Below are positions 35,610 through 47,230 of a stretch of DNA of 64,000 bases, one piece after another. The notes below the pieces were generated by a model. That model was not told where the DNA came from. It made no database searches and saw only the letters and a program-made list of their open reading frames with translations. Source of the DNA: Cantharellus purpuraceus (lineage: Eukaryota > Basidiomycota > Agaricomycetes > Cantharellales > Hydnaceae); contig JALBUN010000006.1 of the NCBI GenBank assembly GCA_025174535.1, forward strand, positions 310,001 to 374,000, given 5' to 3'. The stretch's first letter is position 1, and each line of letters opens with the position of its first letter. The position numbers were made by a program, and so were the translations under genes.

Positions 35610-36243
35610 GTCTGGCTCAAGAACCGCACCGCTACACGTGCATTAAACGGGAAGACTCCATTTGAGATGGTATACAAACACATACCTGACCTCACCGGAT
35701 TGCCAGAATGGGGCACACAAGTCCATGTGCTCCGCTCAGACCAAGGGAAGCTGGAGCAGAGAACTGAAGAAGGACGCTGGATGGGTTATAGTGGTGAGAG
35801 CAAAGGGCACTGAATTTACTTACCTGCATTGCACCGAATAAGTGTTGAGTGTAACGTAACCTTCAACAGCACCAGGATGATTGTGCCCACCAGCCTAGAA
35901 GAGGATCCCGTCAGCAAGGCCACTGCTGGACAAGAACACGCACCAGAAGTGCCAAATCAGAATGGCAAGGACCAGCCAATCCCCACCACTGACATTCTAC
36001 CTGAAACCTCAATCTCAATGTCCGATCCAAAAGTGGCTGAAGATAGGAGGTCACTTACCGACCTGCTTCAGGATTTGAGAATCTAGAGTCCATACTAGAA
36101 TAAGGATGTGGGTAGCGGGTACGCAAACCCAGCGCATACATCCATGACATCATGGAGGGGCGAGGAACAGCCCTTGGGTGGACAAAAGATTCCATGCTCC
36201 CATGGGGCATGCCAGCACCAAGGGAGGACCTGCCCACTGCTGC
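35610..36243 (+). pseudogene. Copia 1 integrase C-terminal part and linker
   Basis: The frame resumes exactly after the target duplication: RTATRALNGKTPFEMVY, then GRWMGYSGESKGH followed by a TGA at 35811-35813 where Arg is usual. The motif RKPSAYIHDI lies near 36120-36155 in a shifted frame. TAA and TAG near 36093-36116 are in that shifted frame. Confidence 0.8.
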
Positions 36244-37698
36244 TGTATGGGAACTGGTTTTCCCTTAAAAAGATCTTGTTTAAAGTCCCAAAACTGTACA
36301 ATTCCGCTTGATGGCCTTAAAATATCAGCATATATCTGCTGCTTTCTCTTGATTCAGGGCCATTCAAATATTCTCTATTTTTTCATATTTTTTCGGGAAT
36401 TTTCCATGCAGAAATGAGTCTACAAACTTATTGTTCTGCTGGGCGAAGTTTTGGGACCCACATGGACCCACAAACCTTCGCAGATGTCAGCAGCCTCAAA
36501 GTCAGCCGGAGTCACCCGGACAACTGACTCATTTTCGATCACATGACTCATTTCAATCTCCGACTCAATCTGGTCACCACTGCCAGTAAATGCTCAATAT
36601 CTTCGCAACCACTGCACCTCCTGACTCCATTTTCAGTGGAGAGTTCAATAGAAGCCATGCCTACCCATAGCTGTGCTAATCAGCCTGGGAAACGAAGTAT
36701 TGACCGAGTTATTTGAGTAATGGTGACTCATGCAATGACTCCTGCCATGACTCATGCTATGACTCCTTCCATCACTCATACCATGACTCCTGTGATTACT
36801 CATACTATGACTCCTGCTCTGAGTCACACTATGACTCCATCCATGACTCATGCCATGAGTCAGAGCAAATCCAAGCAGCTCATTGGCTAGGAAACTTCCA
36901 CCCCCTTCTCACATATTCCACTAGCTTCCAGTAGTTTCCATCTATTAATAGGTAGAAGTTTCCAGTAGTATTAGTCAGCTCCTGTAAATACAATATAAAA
37001 GGAGGCTATTCTGCCTCTGAAATAAATAACCATTTTCTACCCCATCATTTGCACATCAGTGTGACTAGAGTGACATACAGTGTCATCCTCTATATCTCAG
37101 TAACTGTTGATTGTCCAGTTCAAGGGTTGCTTACAGTTGTGTAACTGTATTTGATTGCACTCGAAGTAGTGATTGTCCTGCTTTGGGCGTGAGTGTAGTA
37201 TCTGCCTCACATGACTACGAATCTACAGGGTGAGATTGTCTGTCAATAGTCCTGCCATTAGTGCTCTTTTTTAAGTTACTAGTGTGTACTGCCTTTGCAG
37301 AGCATTAGAATCTTGAACTCGTGTGAAGCAGTTGCCAGACTACTTCACACATCGCTGTTACCCGCTTCAGAGTGTCACTGGTTGGACGGTTGGATTCATC
37401 CGCCTACTTCCTCTAGCCTCTAAGTGCATTCCCCTCTTTTTGGAATATCTGGACCCCTAAGCGTCCGTGAACTCTAGACTCTGGAAGTCTTATTCATTCC
37501 CTACTGCTAAGAAACATATTACCTTCCTGCGTATCGTCTGCATTGACCATTACAACGGATTGTAACCAAAGTACAAACGTTAAATTGTTTCTGGAGTTGT
37601 GCTGCAGTAGGATTTGATATTCTTCTCAGCTGTTCATTCACGGAATTGTGGTGATTTAGAGTTTGCCCTAACACCATAATTTTGCGGGTTCCAAAACA
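36244..37698 (+). mobile_element. Solo LTR, family 1 subtype I (copy G)
   Basis: TGTATGGG..CCAAAACA ends with the 5-bp target duplication GCTGC (36239-36243 and 37699-37703). It is near-identical to 80-1519. Its TGACTCA-rich U3 is slightly longer, with an extra unit near 36721-36745. Confidence 0.92.
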
Positions 37699-39420
37699 GC
37701 TGCTATAGCACACATCAGGATGAGGCAGAGATTGAGGGGGAGTCTGACCCACCATTTGAGGTAGCAATGGCGGCAATGGTGGCACGCACCATCACAGATG
37801 ACCCGTGGGACATCAATGATGCACGATCCCGAGATGACTGGCCTGAATGGGACAAATCAATCAGAAACGAGCTTGATCAGCATCAACGCATGCGCACCTG
37901 GGAACTAGTTGAACCCCCCAAAGGCACCAACATTGTTGGCAGCAGGATGGTCCTAAAGTACAAGCAGGATGCAGAGGGAGATATAGCAAGCTGAAAGAGC
38001 AGGTTCGTTGTGCAAGGGTACTCACAGGCAGAAGGCATTGATTACCACAAGACATTCTCTCTGACGGCAAAGCTGACCGCGATACGCATCATCTGTGCCA
38101 TAGCTGACCGCGATACGCATCATCTGTGCCATAGCTGCGCGGAATGATTGGGAAATTGAACAAACAGATGTGGATGGAGCATACCTCAATGCCCCGCTCA
38201 AGGAGATGATATATATGTGACAGCCAAGAGGCTACGAGACCCCTGGCAAAGAGCACAAGGTCTGCCTGTTGCAATGCGCGATCTATGGTCTAAAGCAAGC
38301 AGGAAGAGAGTGGTATGAGTTATTAACCAGCATCATGTATGAACTAGGGTTCTCACAATGCAAGGTTGAGCATGCTGTGTTCTTCAAACATACCTCCTCA
38401 GACAGCATCATCGCGGCGGATGTAGATGACCTCACAATGGCCGGAAGCAGCAGACTGGTGATCCAGGAATTCAAGGATCAGCTGCATTCAAGGTTCAAGA
38501 TAAAGGACTTAGGCAACTTATGATGGCTACTGGGGATCGAGATCGAATGGGACCGCCATGCACGCACAATATCTTTCTCGCAGAAAGCCTACATCATGAA
38601 AGTGTTAGAGAGATTTGGAATGGAGAATGCAAGATCACTCACATCGCCACTTGACCCACACAGCAAGTTGAGCTTGGGTCAGTGCCCATCCACGCCACGA
38701 GAGCACGAAGACATGCGAGGGGTACCATACCAAGAAGCCATTGGGTCCCTAATGTATGCAGTGTTAGGAACACACCCCGACATTGCGTTTGCAGTGACAC
38801 ACCTGTCCCAATTCATGCAAAACCCAGGGAGACCGCATTTGGAGTCAGTCAAAAGAGTCCTACGATATCTGAAAGCAACAGTTGAATATAAGCTGGTGAT
38901 CGGTGAAAAAGGTCACTTTACCTGGGCAAAACCGGAGCTGCAAGGATGAAATGGCCTTGAGGGTTTCACTGATGCAGATGGGAGTACACAGGAGCACCGG
39001 CATGCAATCTCGGGATATGTATTCTTGATCGACGGTGGCACTGTGTCCTGGAGTTCAAAGAAGCAGTCAATTGTTACGTTGTCTACCACTGAAGCGGAAT
39101 ATGTGGCCTCTATGCACGCTGCAAAGGAAGCCCTATGGATCCAGATGTTCCTATCCGACATCATGCGTCCGCTTGAACAACCAACCACAATGTACTGTGA
39201 TAGTCAGTCAGTGATTGCGATATCCAAGGACGACCGCTACCACTCATGGACGAAACATATTGATATCCATTACCATTTCATTCACGATGTAATACAGAGG
39301 GATCTCATATCCGTTCACTACTGCCCTACGAGTGACATGGCGGTCGATATGCTCACAAAGCCCCTTGCAGTGCCTGTGCTCAACCACTTGGCTGGACTTG
39401 TAGGAGTGGGTTGGGCTTAA
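37699..39420 (+). pseudogene. Copia 1 reverse transcriptase-RNase H, degenerate
   Basis: RT starts around DWPEWDKSIRNELDQH near 37835-37885. It runs through CAIYGLKQAGREWY (38274-38320) and VDDLTMAG, where the catalytic motif reads DVDD instead of YVDD. RNase H carries SSKKQSIVTLSTTEAEYVA (39053-39115) and DMLTKPL near the end, and the ORF ends with TAA at 39418-39420. In-frame TGA stops lie at 37992-37994, 38218-38220, 38521-38523 and 38947-38949. A 31-bp tandem duplication at 38071-38132 shifts the frame. Confidence 0.88.
38071..38132 (+). repeat. 31-bp tandem duplication in copia 1 RT
   Basis: Two identical 31-bp units (38071-38101 and 38102-38132) each begin AGCTGACCGCGATACGCATC. Because 31 is not a multiple of three, the duplication breaks the RT frame. 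Confidence 0.95.
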
Positions 39421-39427
39421 GGGGGAG
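39419..39427 (+). promoter_or_regulatory. Copia 1 polypurine tract
   Basis: AAGGGGGAG lies directly before the 3' LTR and is the expected plus-strand primer site. It overlaps the end of the pol stop codon (TAA at 39418-39420). Confidence 0.85.
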
Positions 39428-39705
39428 TGTTGGGAATGCGGCCATTATGTAAGCCCATACGATGGTCCATGCACTCAGCACCTGCCACCTGGCAGGATAT
39501 ATAAACGCGCAGAAGTTTTCACTCCACCTCAGTGAAGGAATATCACGAAGGAATATCACTGAGGTGGTACGTAGTCATTTTACTTATGATAGATTAGTAT
39601 TAACGTACACTAGTTATCACGCTAGGTAATTAGTTCGATGTATACTTAGTGAAGGAATATCACTGAGGTGTTATCATGCTAGTCCATTGCGCATTAGTTG
39701 CTACA
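39428..39705 (+). repeat. Copia 1 3' LTR (278 bp)
   Basis: It starts TGTTGGGAAT and ends TTGCTACA. It differs from the 5' LTR by a 13-bp duplication (GAAGGAATATCAC) and about ten substitutions, several of them CG versus TG or CA. Confidence 0.9.
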
Positions 39706-39963
39706 GAACCTCCCCCAGAATGTGCTGATTCTGCTGTGCTACAGTTGTGGACCCACTGATGCCCACAAACCTTTGCACAGTTGGGACTCCAGCTCAGAAC
39801 CAGGCATTTGGCCCAGATTCAAGCTCAGATGTCTCTGATCAATAAATATTCTGTAACTTGACAATCATGGCCTCTCAGAACCCCATTTTTCATGGAGATT
39901 ACAATCTAAGATGTGGCTATACAGGGCTGTGCAAATGAGTGCAAAAAAAAGGGTGGACACCAT
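39706..39963 (+). mobile_element. LTR family 1 subtype II (copy E), right part
   Basis: This continues copy E after the copia insertion, starting with the duplicated GAACC, and fades near 39963. The LTR is therefore 3'-truncated. Confidence 0.75.
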
Positions 39964-40379
39964 TGAAGTAATGTCATCAAATGATATGTTACACATGTAA
40001 CAGACTCAGCAGAATCAGAATGAGAGCAGAAGGACAAATAAGACAAGTGGACAATAAGGTCTATTACTGGTGTTGATTGAGCGAGGAAACCAGGACTCAC
40101 GGTCCTGGTTTATAAGTACAGAGTGAAACTTCTGGAAGCAACTACTGACATGTCAGTTGCTGGCACATGGCTTCTGTAAGCTAGCTACTGGCATATGATC
40201 CAAGCACAGCCATTACACCATCCCCTGCAAAAGATCCACGGTACAACGCAGTGGGCTCACCATCTCTACGAGAGGAGCTTTTTGCAATGTACGTCAAAGT
40301 AGCTGACAAACTATGTAGTTTATACTAGCTTTCACTGCATTATCCTTCAATAAATATGTCAGTGAGATGGTCATTGGTA
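39964..40379. other. Unassigned, probably retroelement margin
   Basis: I see no ORF or clear repeat. It lies between the truncated LTR and a minus-strand copia fragment, so it could be that element's 3' flank. Confidence 0.3.
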
Positions 40380-41128
40380 GCACAGTACTGTACCGTAACT
40401 TTGTGAGAAGCTATTTTATCACATATGTAGTGGTGTTGAATATCAATATGTTTGCTTCAGGCATGGAATCTGATACTGTTAGAGAATCAAGGGCTGACTG
40501 ACTGTGACATGCAGAGTGGTGGGTTCCACAGGAGGCAAGTCCGGTTCAGTGTATAGTGAGCAAAGCCATGCAATTTCCTGTGAGGCATGACTAGCTGCCA
40601 TGTACTCAGCTTCCATGCTTGACATAGTGACAGTGGGTGGATGCCCATGTGACAGGTCCTCCAGTGGGTAGAAAGACATATCCAGTGACAAACTGCCTGT
40701 CATTGAAGTTGTTTCCCCAGTCAGCATCAGCACCCAAAGACTTCTGTAGAGTCTGATTTAGTGTAGGTGATGCCAAGAGACTGTCAAGAGTTGAAATCAG
40801 TTTGATAGAGCACCCATTGTGAACAACCACTCTACCAGTGAAAGAGGGCTAAGCAATCTATCCCACTTCTGAACTTCACAAGCAATAAAAATGCCAGTAT
40901 GGGTTCATTTGTGTGGCACTTGATCACCAAACAATCTACCATGCAGACCCAGTGATATAGTGCCATTGAACAGTGAGATGAGAAAGCCTGACCAAGGATG
41001 GACTTTGCCAGCCACTGAGGCCACAGCATGGGGAGTGAATGATGAAGCCCATTGTAGCTGAGAGGTGGATGGGTTTTTACTATAAAATACCAGTGGCATG
41101 TATTGAAATTCCTCAGTTCAATTATCAT
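40380..41128 (-). pseudogene. Copia RNase H / RT C-terminal fragment (third copia lineage)
   Basis: On the minus strand this reads as the end of a copia pol: DADWGNNFNDRQFVTGYVFL, then MSSMEAEYMAASHASQEIAW, then a divergent C-terminal part towards 40380. Frames shift several times. No LTR or target duplication is visible. Confidence 0.7.
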
Positions 41129-41317
41129 ACATTATTCTCCTTTGTGATGATTAGTTTGCCTCCTTCACTGAGCAACTGACATATCCATCTCTTTGCTATA
41201 TCCAAGTTACATCTTGTGACTTGTGAATTAAGTACTCTGGTACAATCCTGCATACAGCCAGGCTACCTGGATACCCTTCTCCTGACTGTAGGCTCTTGTA
41301 TTCTGAGTCTTACCAAC

Positions 41318-41822
41318 TGTTATGACTATATTCATTAACAACCAGATCCCCGTCTGATCCACTCAGATCCCCGCGCATATGAAATCTATACTCCATTTGG
41401 AAACCGCCATCTCCATCTACCTGTCCAATTGTCACCGCTGATTCTGCCCATCCGTCTCCAGTTCCAATTGATGCATCAGCATCACCATAGGAACCGGGAC
41501 ATCCGTCCCCGTCAGACTCGGACATACTCATGTAAGGCTGTCGGCCTCGGAGACCCATCACCGGAGTAATTATTATTAGATTTCAAAATATGTATTTAAG
41601 TTGCCCGACTGGGGACTTCATTCCCCAGTTTGAATATCAAATCACACCTAGTTCCTAAGTCCGATCCTAACTCTCTAAGTCGTACTCCGTCTCCGAAATC
41701 TCAGACACCGGTATTAGTGAGGGCGCAGCACATAAGCTGAAGCCAAGTCTGTTCCGACCCCCACGACGTGCTCTGACTCCGACCCAACCTCTGACCCAAC
41801 CTCCAACCCAATCTCCAACCTC
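41318..41822 (+). mobile_element. LTR family 3 (chromovirus), 3'-truncated, plus orientation
   Basis: The sequence starts TGTTATGACT and is the reverse complement of most of 60655-61184. It ends near 41822 in a CCAACCT-rich stretch and lacks the last ~30 bp and terminal TAACA of the other copy. It is not joined to an internal region. Confidence 0.75.
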
Positions 41823-41831
41823 AGCAGGCAC

Positions 41832-42007
41832 CCGAGATGTACCGCGGTGGAGGACGCGCCACGGTAGGGGTGGGACCCACTGCTGCGGAGCTGCGCAGGT
41901 ATTTGAGCAGGGTGGATGCACGGTGGGAGCATGTGGGGGAGTATACGTTGAAGAGGGGGGAGAGGGTGTATTGGGTTGGGAATGGGAGGTGGGAGCTGTC
42001 AATATGA
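41832..42007 (+). pseudogene. 3' end of an unidentified host gene
   Basis: An open frame directly after the truncated LTR reads GPTAAELRRYLSRVDARWEH then VYWVGNGRWELSI and a stop at 42005-42007. Its composition (Arg/Trp/Glu-rich, GC-rich codons) is that of a host protein, not of the retroelements. The upstream part is gone where the LTR abuts. I do not recognise the family. Confidence 0.4.
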
Positions 42008-42842
42008 GGGGGGAGCAGGGGGGTGGATGGGTGAGGGACGGGAGATAATGTGGGTTTTTTTTTGGCGGCGTGGTCCCTGTTTGATGTCATTAGAGGTGGA
42101 AATCCTTGCAGGGCGCCTGAAAGGAGTGTAGGGCCACAATTCCCAGACTCATATATAGTGTACAGATACATATCACAGAATCACATTGTCTGAATCACTG
42201 GCATATCATACGCGTCCCCTCGACTCAGACCAACCTCTATCCAAAAAACAAAACAAAAAACTGCTTCAAGTCCCCCAGGCCTCAAGGCCTCATGCTAAGC
42301 GGACCAGCCTATACAGTTGTACTGATGTACAAGACACGAAAAAAAAACACCCCGAGCGCCATAAAAACACCCCAACGACCACAGCGACCATGCCATGAAT
42401 GACACAGACATGACGTGCATACACATGCATGAAAAAGAAAGCAGCGAGGGAAGAAAGGGAGGGTGGGGCCGTTGAGAAAAAGCTATTTGACTATTAACAC
42501 GACGCAGAGAGTGATCCGACACAAGTGAGAAACAAACAAACAAAAAATACTAATTATTGAGCAACAAAGCAGGCACAGGGAGTGTGTAAGTGGGTGTAAT
42601 CAGAATGATTGACAGAGCAAAACGCACGGGTAGGGTTAACAAGCAGATGGACATGAAATTTTTGTGACATAATTATTCTGAAGATATCGACCAATTCCTC
42701 TTGGAATACAGTCGATCGTACCCCTTCAAGTGGGATGTGAAATGTTCTGGGGGGAGGTTCAATATTATTATGCACCAGAGTAGTGAAGTGGGTCCACCTG
42801 AGAGACTGAAATGGAAGATATTTTCTGTTTTAAAGGATGAGC
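42008..42842. other. No gene seen
   Basis: This is low-complexity and A-rich sequence (for example 42240-42365). It may be the 3' flank of the gene fragment to its left. Confidence 0.4.
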
Positions 42843-43048
42843 TAACAACTTAGGCAGGTGGAGACTGGAGTTCAGCAGAAAGAGCGTTTATTAAATACTA
42901 ATGTTGTTGGCAGAATACTACGGATTGCTTACCTGGAGTTCAGCAGAAAGAGCGTGAACTCCAGTAAGTGCTAGAAAATTGTTTATGGCCTGCCAAGTCA
43001 TGGACCCATAGGAGTCCACATTGAGGGCGAGTCGTATGATCTTCGTCA
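42843..43048 (-). repeat. Copia 2 3' LTR (206 bp)
   Basis: It matches 47231-47436 except at five CpG positions. On the minus strand it begins TGACGAAGATC just after the polypurine tract. Confidence 0.95.
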
Positions 43049-43058
43049 CTCCCACTTG
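43049..43058 (-). promoter_or_regulatory. Copia 2 polypurine tract
   Basis: On the minus strand this reads CAAGTGGGAG directly before the 3' LTR. Confidence 0.8.
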
Positions 43059-43069
43059 ACGAGTGCTCA

Positions 43070-46000
43070 ACAATGTCAACCTTCTCCCACTCCTAGTAGC
43101 TCCCTAAATTTTTCGAACGCATCTCTGGGAAGTTGCTTGGTGAATATGTCGGCTAACATATCATTGGTAGAACAGTATTGTAAGTTGACTTCACTGCAAT
43201 CTACTCGTTCTCAGATGAAATGATGGTGGATATCAATATGTTTAGCACGCGTGTGGGTGACCGGGTTTCGTGCCAGCGCAATGCACCCTTGATTGTCGGC
43301 GTGAAGGACGGTGGCCATGACTGGTGGATACCCCAGGTCTTCAAGTAAGGTTTGTAACCATATAGCTTCTTTTGTCGTGTTCGATGCAGCCATGTACTCA
43401 GCTTCTACCATAGATAACGCGACCGTTGGCTGCTTCTTTGACGACCATGAGACCGATCCTCCGGCGACGTCAAACACAAAACCTCCCACTGATCAGCGCA
43501 TGTCTGGGTCCTCGCCCCAGTTCGAATCAGACCAACCGACTAGGTCTACAGATTCATGGGCTCTCTGCCCAAGCGCCAAGGTGAACTGAGCGGTCCCCTT
43601 CAGATACTGCAGGACATGCTTTGCAGCCTCTAGGTGAGCTTTTCCGGGGTTTCCTCCGAACTGTGAAATGAGACTGACGGCAAATTGAATGTCAGGTCTT
43701 GTCTGTGTTGCATATAGCAGGGATACAATGATCTCAAGGTAAGAGAGACCACTGGCGTATCTGAGGTAAGCTGCGTGGTCCTCCTCTGTAGCAGGTGACT
43801 GTGAGGCTGACAAATTATGTTTGACAGCAAGCGGAGTGGCCACGGGTGCACAATCTTGCATACTGAACTTGGATAAGATCCTGGTGATATAGGCCATTTG
43901 ATTCAGGGATACGGTGAGTTTCTTTCTATTGTGAGCGACTTGAATACTGAGTATATATTTCAGCTCACCGATGTCGGTAATATTGAAGATCTTCTGAAGT
44001 TCCAACTTGAAGTCCTCAACCCTTTGGAGTGATTGTCCAGCAACGGCCATATCATCCATGTACATGAGTACCAGGAGTGCGATGGTGCCTTCCTCTCGGA
44101 GGATGTAGAGGCAATCATCTGCCTGGCTCTTCTTAAAGTTGAGTCTGGTCATTGCCTCATCCAGTCTAGTTTTCCACTGACGTCCTGCCTGCTTCAAGCC
44201 ATAGAGCGCTTTCCTGAGCTTCCAATACCAGCCTTCTTTACCCTCCTCTTTGATCCCTTCAGGTACTTCCATGTAGATCTCCTCGTCGAGGTCACCCTGT
44301 AGGTAAGCACCGACTACGTCTATTTGATGCAACTCGAGGTCCTCATGAGCAACAATGGATAGGAGTGTGTGTAGCGTACTAAACTTTGCCACCGATGCAA
44401 ACGTGTCATTGAAGTCCTGACCAGGCACCTGTGAGAATCCCTTTGCAACGATGCGTGATTTATGCTGAAGAAATGTGCCGTTTTTCCATCATGTTTATTT
44501 TGGAAGATGATGCAGCTACCAACTGCCTTCTGGCCTTCCGGGAGCGTCTTGACCCACTCAAAGGTACCAGTTTGCTTCAACTGGTTATATTCCTTTATAA
44601 CTGACTCCTCCCACTGCTTTGAGTAGTGTGACTTCATGGCTTGGCAGTACGTTTGGGATTCATCTGAGTATGCTATGAATGCACAGTGAGTTCTGCCAGT
44701 CACCGCCGCATCTATCTCATCCTCAGTTGCTGCAGTACCAAATTGCATCGCTGGGTTTCATGTTCGCGCAGGGTGGTTTCACAGTGGTAGGTCAGCCCAT
44801 CTATGCGATCGAGTTGGAGGTTGTCCATTAGGATCCGGTTCCAGGGAAGGGGGCACATGAGCATCTGCAGGGGTGTCTTGAGAGCTGTCTGTCTCAGATC
44901 CGTTCAGTGTCTCTTCATATGCCGGTAAGTTTTCTCTTCTTGGTTGGCTTGTATCCTCAGGCATTAACTGCTCAATCTCAGTGCGTGTGGGGGCAACTCC
45001 TCATGTATCGATCACAGCAACATCCCTGGGGGTTTGGTCCTCTAGGAACCGTACATCCCTAGCTGTGATCAACTTTCCTGTCTCTACATCTTCAAGGCGG
45101 TATCCCTTCGTCTCGTTAGCCCACCAACCTAGCAGGCAGCATTTGACAGAGGTAACTTCCAGTTTACCGCCACGCAATTTCTTTGGGACATTGACATAAG
45201 CGATAGATCCAAATGTTCGAAGGTGAGATATGTCGGGTTTAGTTCCCGACCAAGCTTGCAGTGAAACCATTCCTTTAAGAGCTGATGTATAGGAACAGCT
45301 GTGTATGTGGACCGCATATAGGAAGGCTTCCCCCCAATAGCGTAAGTCCATCTTTGCTGAGTGAAGCATGCATCTGACCATGTCAAAGAAGATGGCAATT
45401 GCCTGTTCAGCGATCCCATTCTGTTCCAGTGAATATGGGACGGTCATTTCTAAAACAACACCGTTGCGGCGGCAAAATGAATCAACAAGGTGTTTGGTGA
45501 ATTCTGTACCATTGTCACATCTAATCCGCTTCAGTAACTTGCCAGACTGTCACTCTAACATAGCCACTGTTTCCTTCAGGGCAGTGCCGGCTTCGTCCTT
45601 CGATTGTAGGATCCGCCCTATTGGGAGCCGGCTTGAGACCTCAACAGCAACAAATGCATATCACATTCCACTCCAGGTCTCAACTGACATCGGACCAGTG
45701 AGGTCAACTACGAGTAAGTCCATTTTTTCATATCGCGTGTTACTGGCCTTAGGGAATGGTAATCGGTGTGATTTGCCAAGTGCGCATCCTTCACACACAG
45801 GGTCATATTCTGTGAGTGATGATATGGTGAGTCCATCTACTAGGTTCTTCCGTGACATCCCCTGGATTGCGTCCAGGTGCAGATGACCTAAGCACCAGTG
45901 CCAAAGACGGAGGCTCCCACTCGTTGCAGCGTATGTGGAGTGTCTTTGCATCTCAAGACAGTTGATGTGGTACAATGTACCACTGTCACTGGTGAGTGAT

Positions 46001-47226
46001 CCACGAAGCAGCTCGTCTCCCTTCAGTGAAACTGATAGTCCGCTGTCATAGCTTGTAACCGAGGCACCCTCTCGCTGCAACTTGCCAAGACTGACCAAGT
46101 TTGCAGCGAGTGTGGGGATATGTAGGGCTCCGAGTAAAGTGATCATGTGAAAACCTTTGGGTAAGATGCTTCTGAACCGAACTGAACCGTGACCAGCTAC
46201 CAGGATACTGTGAGCATCCCCTACAGTGATCATTTTGCGTGAGGTCGCAGGGGTGTAGGTGGTGAAGAAATTCCAGTCACAAAACATGTGGGATGTTGCA
46301 CCACAGTCCAATATTAACTCGGCCAATGTAGGTGTTTCTCCTGCCATGAACACATGTCCTATCTGACGTTCACCTAGTTCTTGCAGGTTATTAATGGTGA
46401 GATTAGCTGTGCCTCCACCGCTCTTTTTCTTCTTCTCTTCCTCTTCATGCTTGGGGCATTTGCTGACCCAGTGACCTTTCCCATGGCAGTAACGACATTC
46501 ATCATCAGGTTTCAGTTTAGCTCCGGTCTTCTTCTTTTTGCCATCACCGTTTTTCTTCCCAGTCAATAGGGCAGTTTCACTGGACTTGCCTCTGGAGCAA
46601 CAGTTGGCTTCAGCAATGAGTGTGCTGCTGACAGTTACGGAGGTGAGTTTTGATGATTCCAGACCAAACAGCTGGATTTTGATGACGTCCCAAGATTGGT
46701 TGTGAGGGAGTGAAAGGATGAGTGCTCGAGCGATGTGTATATCAGGGAGTGTCTCTCCCACTGCTGTAATTTTCTGTCCGAGGTCGAGCATAGTAGCGAT
46801 GTGGTCAGCCATGGAGCTTGTCTCTATGTACTTCCGAGTATATAGTTCCTCAAAGTAGTAGTGGACCTCTATCCATTGCTGATTGGTCACGTACATGTCA
46901 TGCCACGTGTCCCACATCTGCTTTGAAGTTTGGGCCTTCAAAACGTGCAGCCATTGAGAACTCTCAGTGGCGCCCTTCATAAGACCCTGAGCCACCTGAT
47001 CGCACAGCAACCAGTCCATGTGTTCCTTCCGTTCAAGTTTCCATTCTGCGGTAGCCGCCTTTGCACCGGATGGCATTTCCAGACAAGTCTCCATACCATT
47101 GACTATGAGCCAAAGGTAGCGAGATTGCAATGCAGCTTGCATGTGCTCGGCCCAGAGCGAGTAGTTCTGGCCATTGAGCTTGGGAAATTTGAAGGCATGC
47201 GATTCTGATTCGCTGGCGGGGCCCAT
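43070..47226 (-). pseudogene. Copia 2 gag-pol polyprotein, one long frame broken by TGA stops
   Basis: From the ATG at 47226 the frame runs 521 codons: a UBN2-like gag (LNGQNYSLWAEHM), a zinc knuckle (CRYCHGKGHWVSKC), a protease motif (LDCGATSHM), then LWHWCLGHLHLD of the pre-integrase region. Integrase holds the D, D, E residues in VVDLTG, RCDNGTEF and NGIAEQ. RT holds YGLKQAGRQW and the catalytic YMDD. RNase H holds SSKKQPTVALSMVEAEYMA. TGA stops lie at 45661-45663, 45550-45552, 45001-45003, 44779-44781, 44758-44760, 43493-43495 and 43211-43213. One base is missing in an A-run near 44477-44481, which shifts the RT frame. No TAA or TAG interrupts the reading. Confidence 0.9.
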
Positions 47227-47230
47227 AACC
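47218..47230 (-). promoter_or_regulatory. Copia 2 primer binding site overlapping the gag start codon
   Basis: On the minus strand GGTTATGGGCCCC follows the 5' LTR. It is complementary to the anticodon arm of initiator tRNA-Met. The ATG within it (47224-47226) is the gag start codon. Confidence 0.75.

Larger units (their letters stand above)
31934..39705 (+). mobile_element. Ty1/copia retrotransposon 1 with two nested solo LTRs
   Basis: The element has TG..CA LTRs of 265 bp (5') and 278 bp (3') and a perfect 5-bp target duplication, GAACC (31929-31933 and 39706-39710). Its order is gag (UBN2-like), CCHC zinc knuckle, protease, integrase, RT and RNase H, the copia arrangement. Two family 1 solo LTRs are inserted within pol at 34178-35609 and 36244-37698, each with its own target duplication. 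Removing them gives an element of about 4.9 kb. Roughly ten differences between the LTRs and many stops show that it is old and dead. Confidence 0.92.

Noticed and set aside
43211..45663. UGA read as Trp (altered code or recoding) in the copia elements
   Set aside because: Many Trp codons in the same frames are TGG, and at the stops where a motif can be compared the usual residue is Arg. CGA to TGA decay explains the pattern better.
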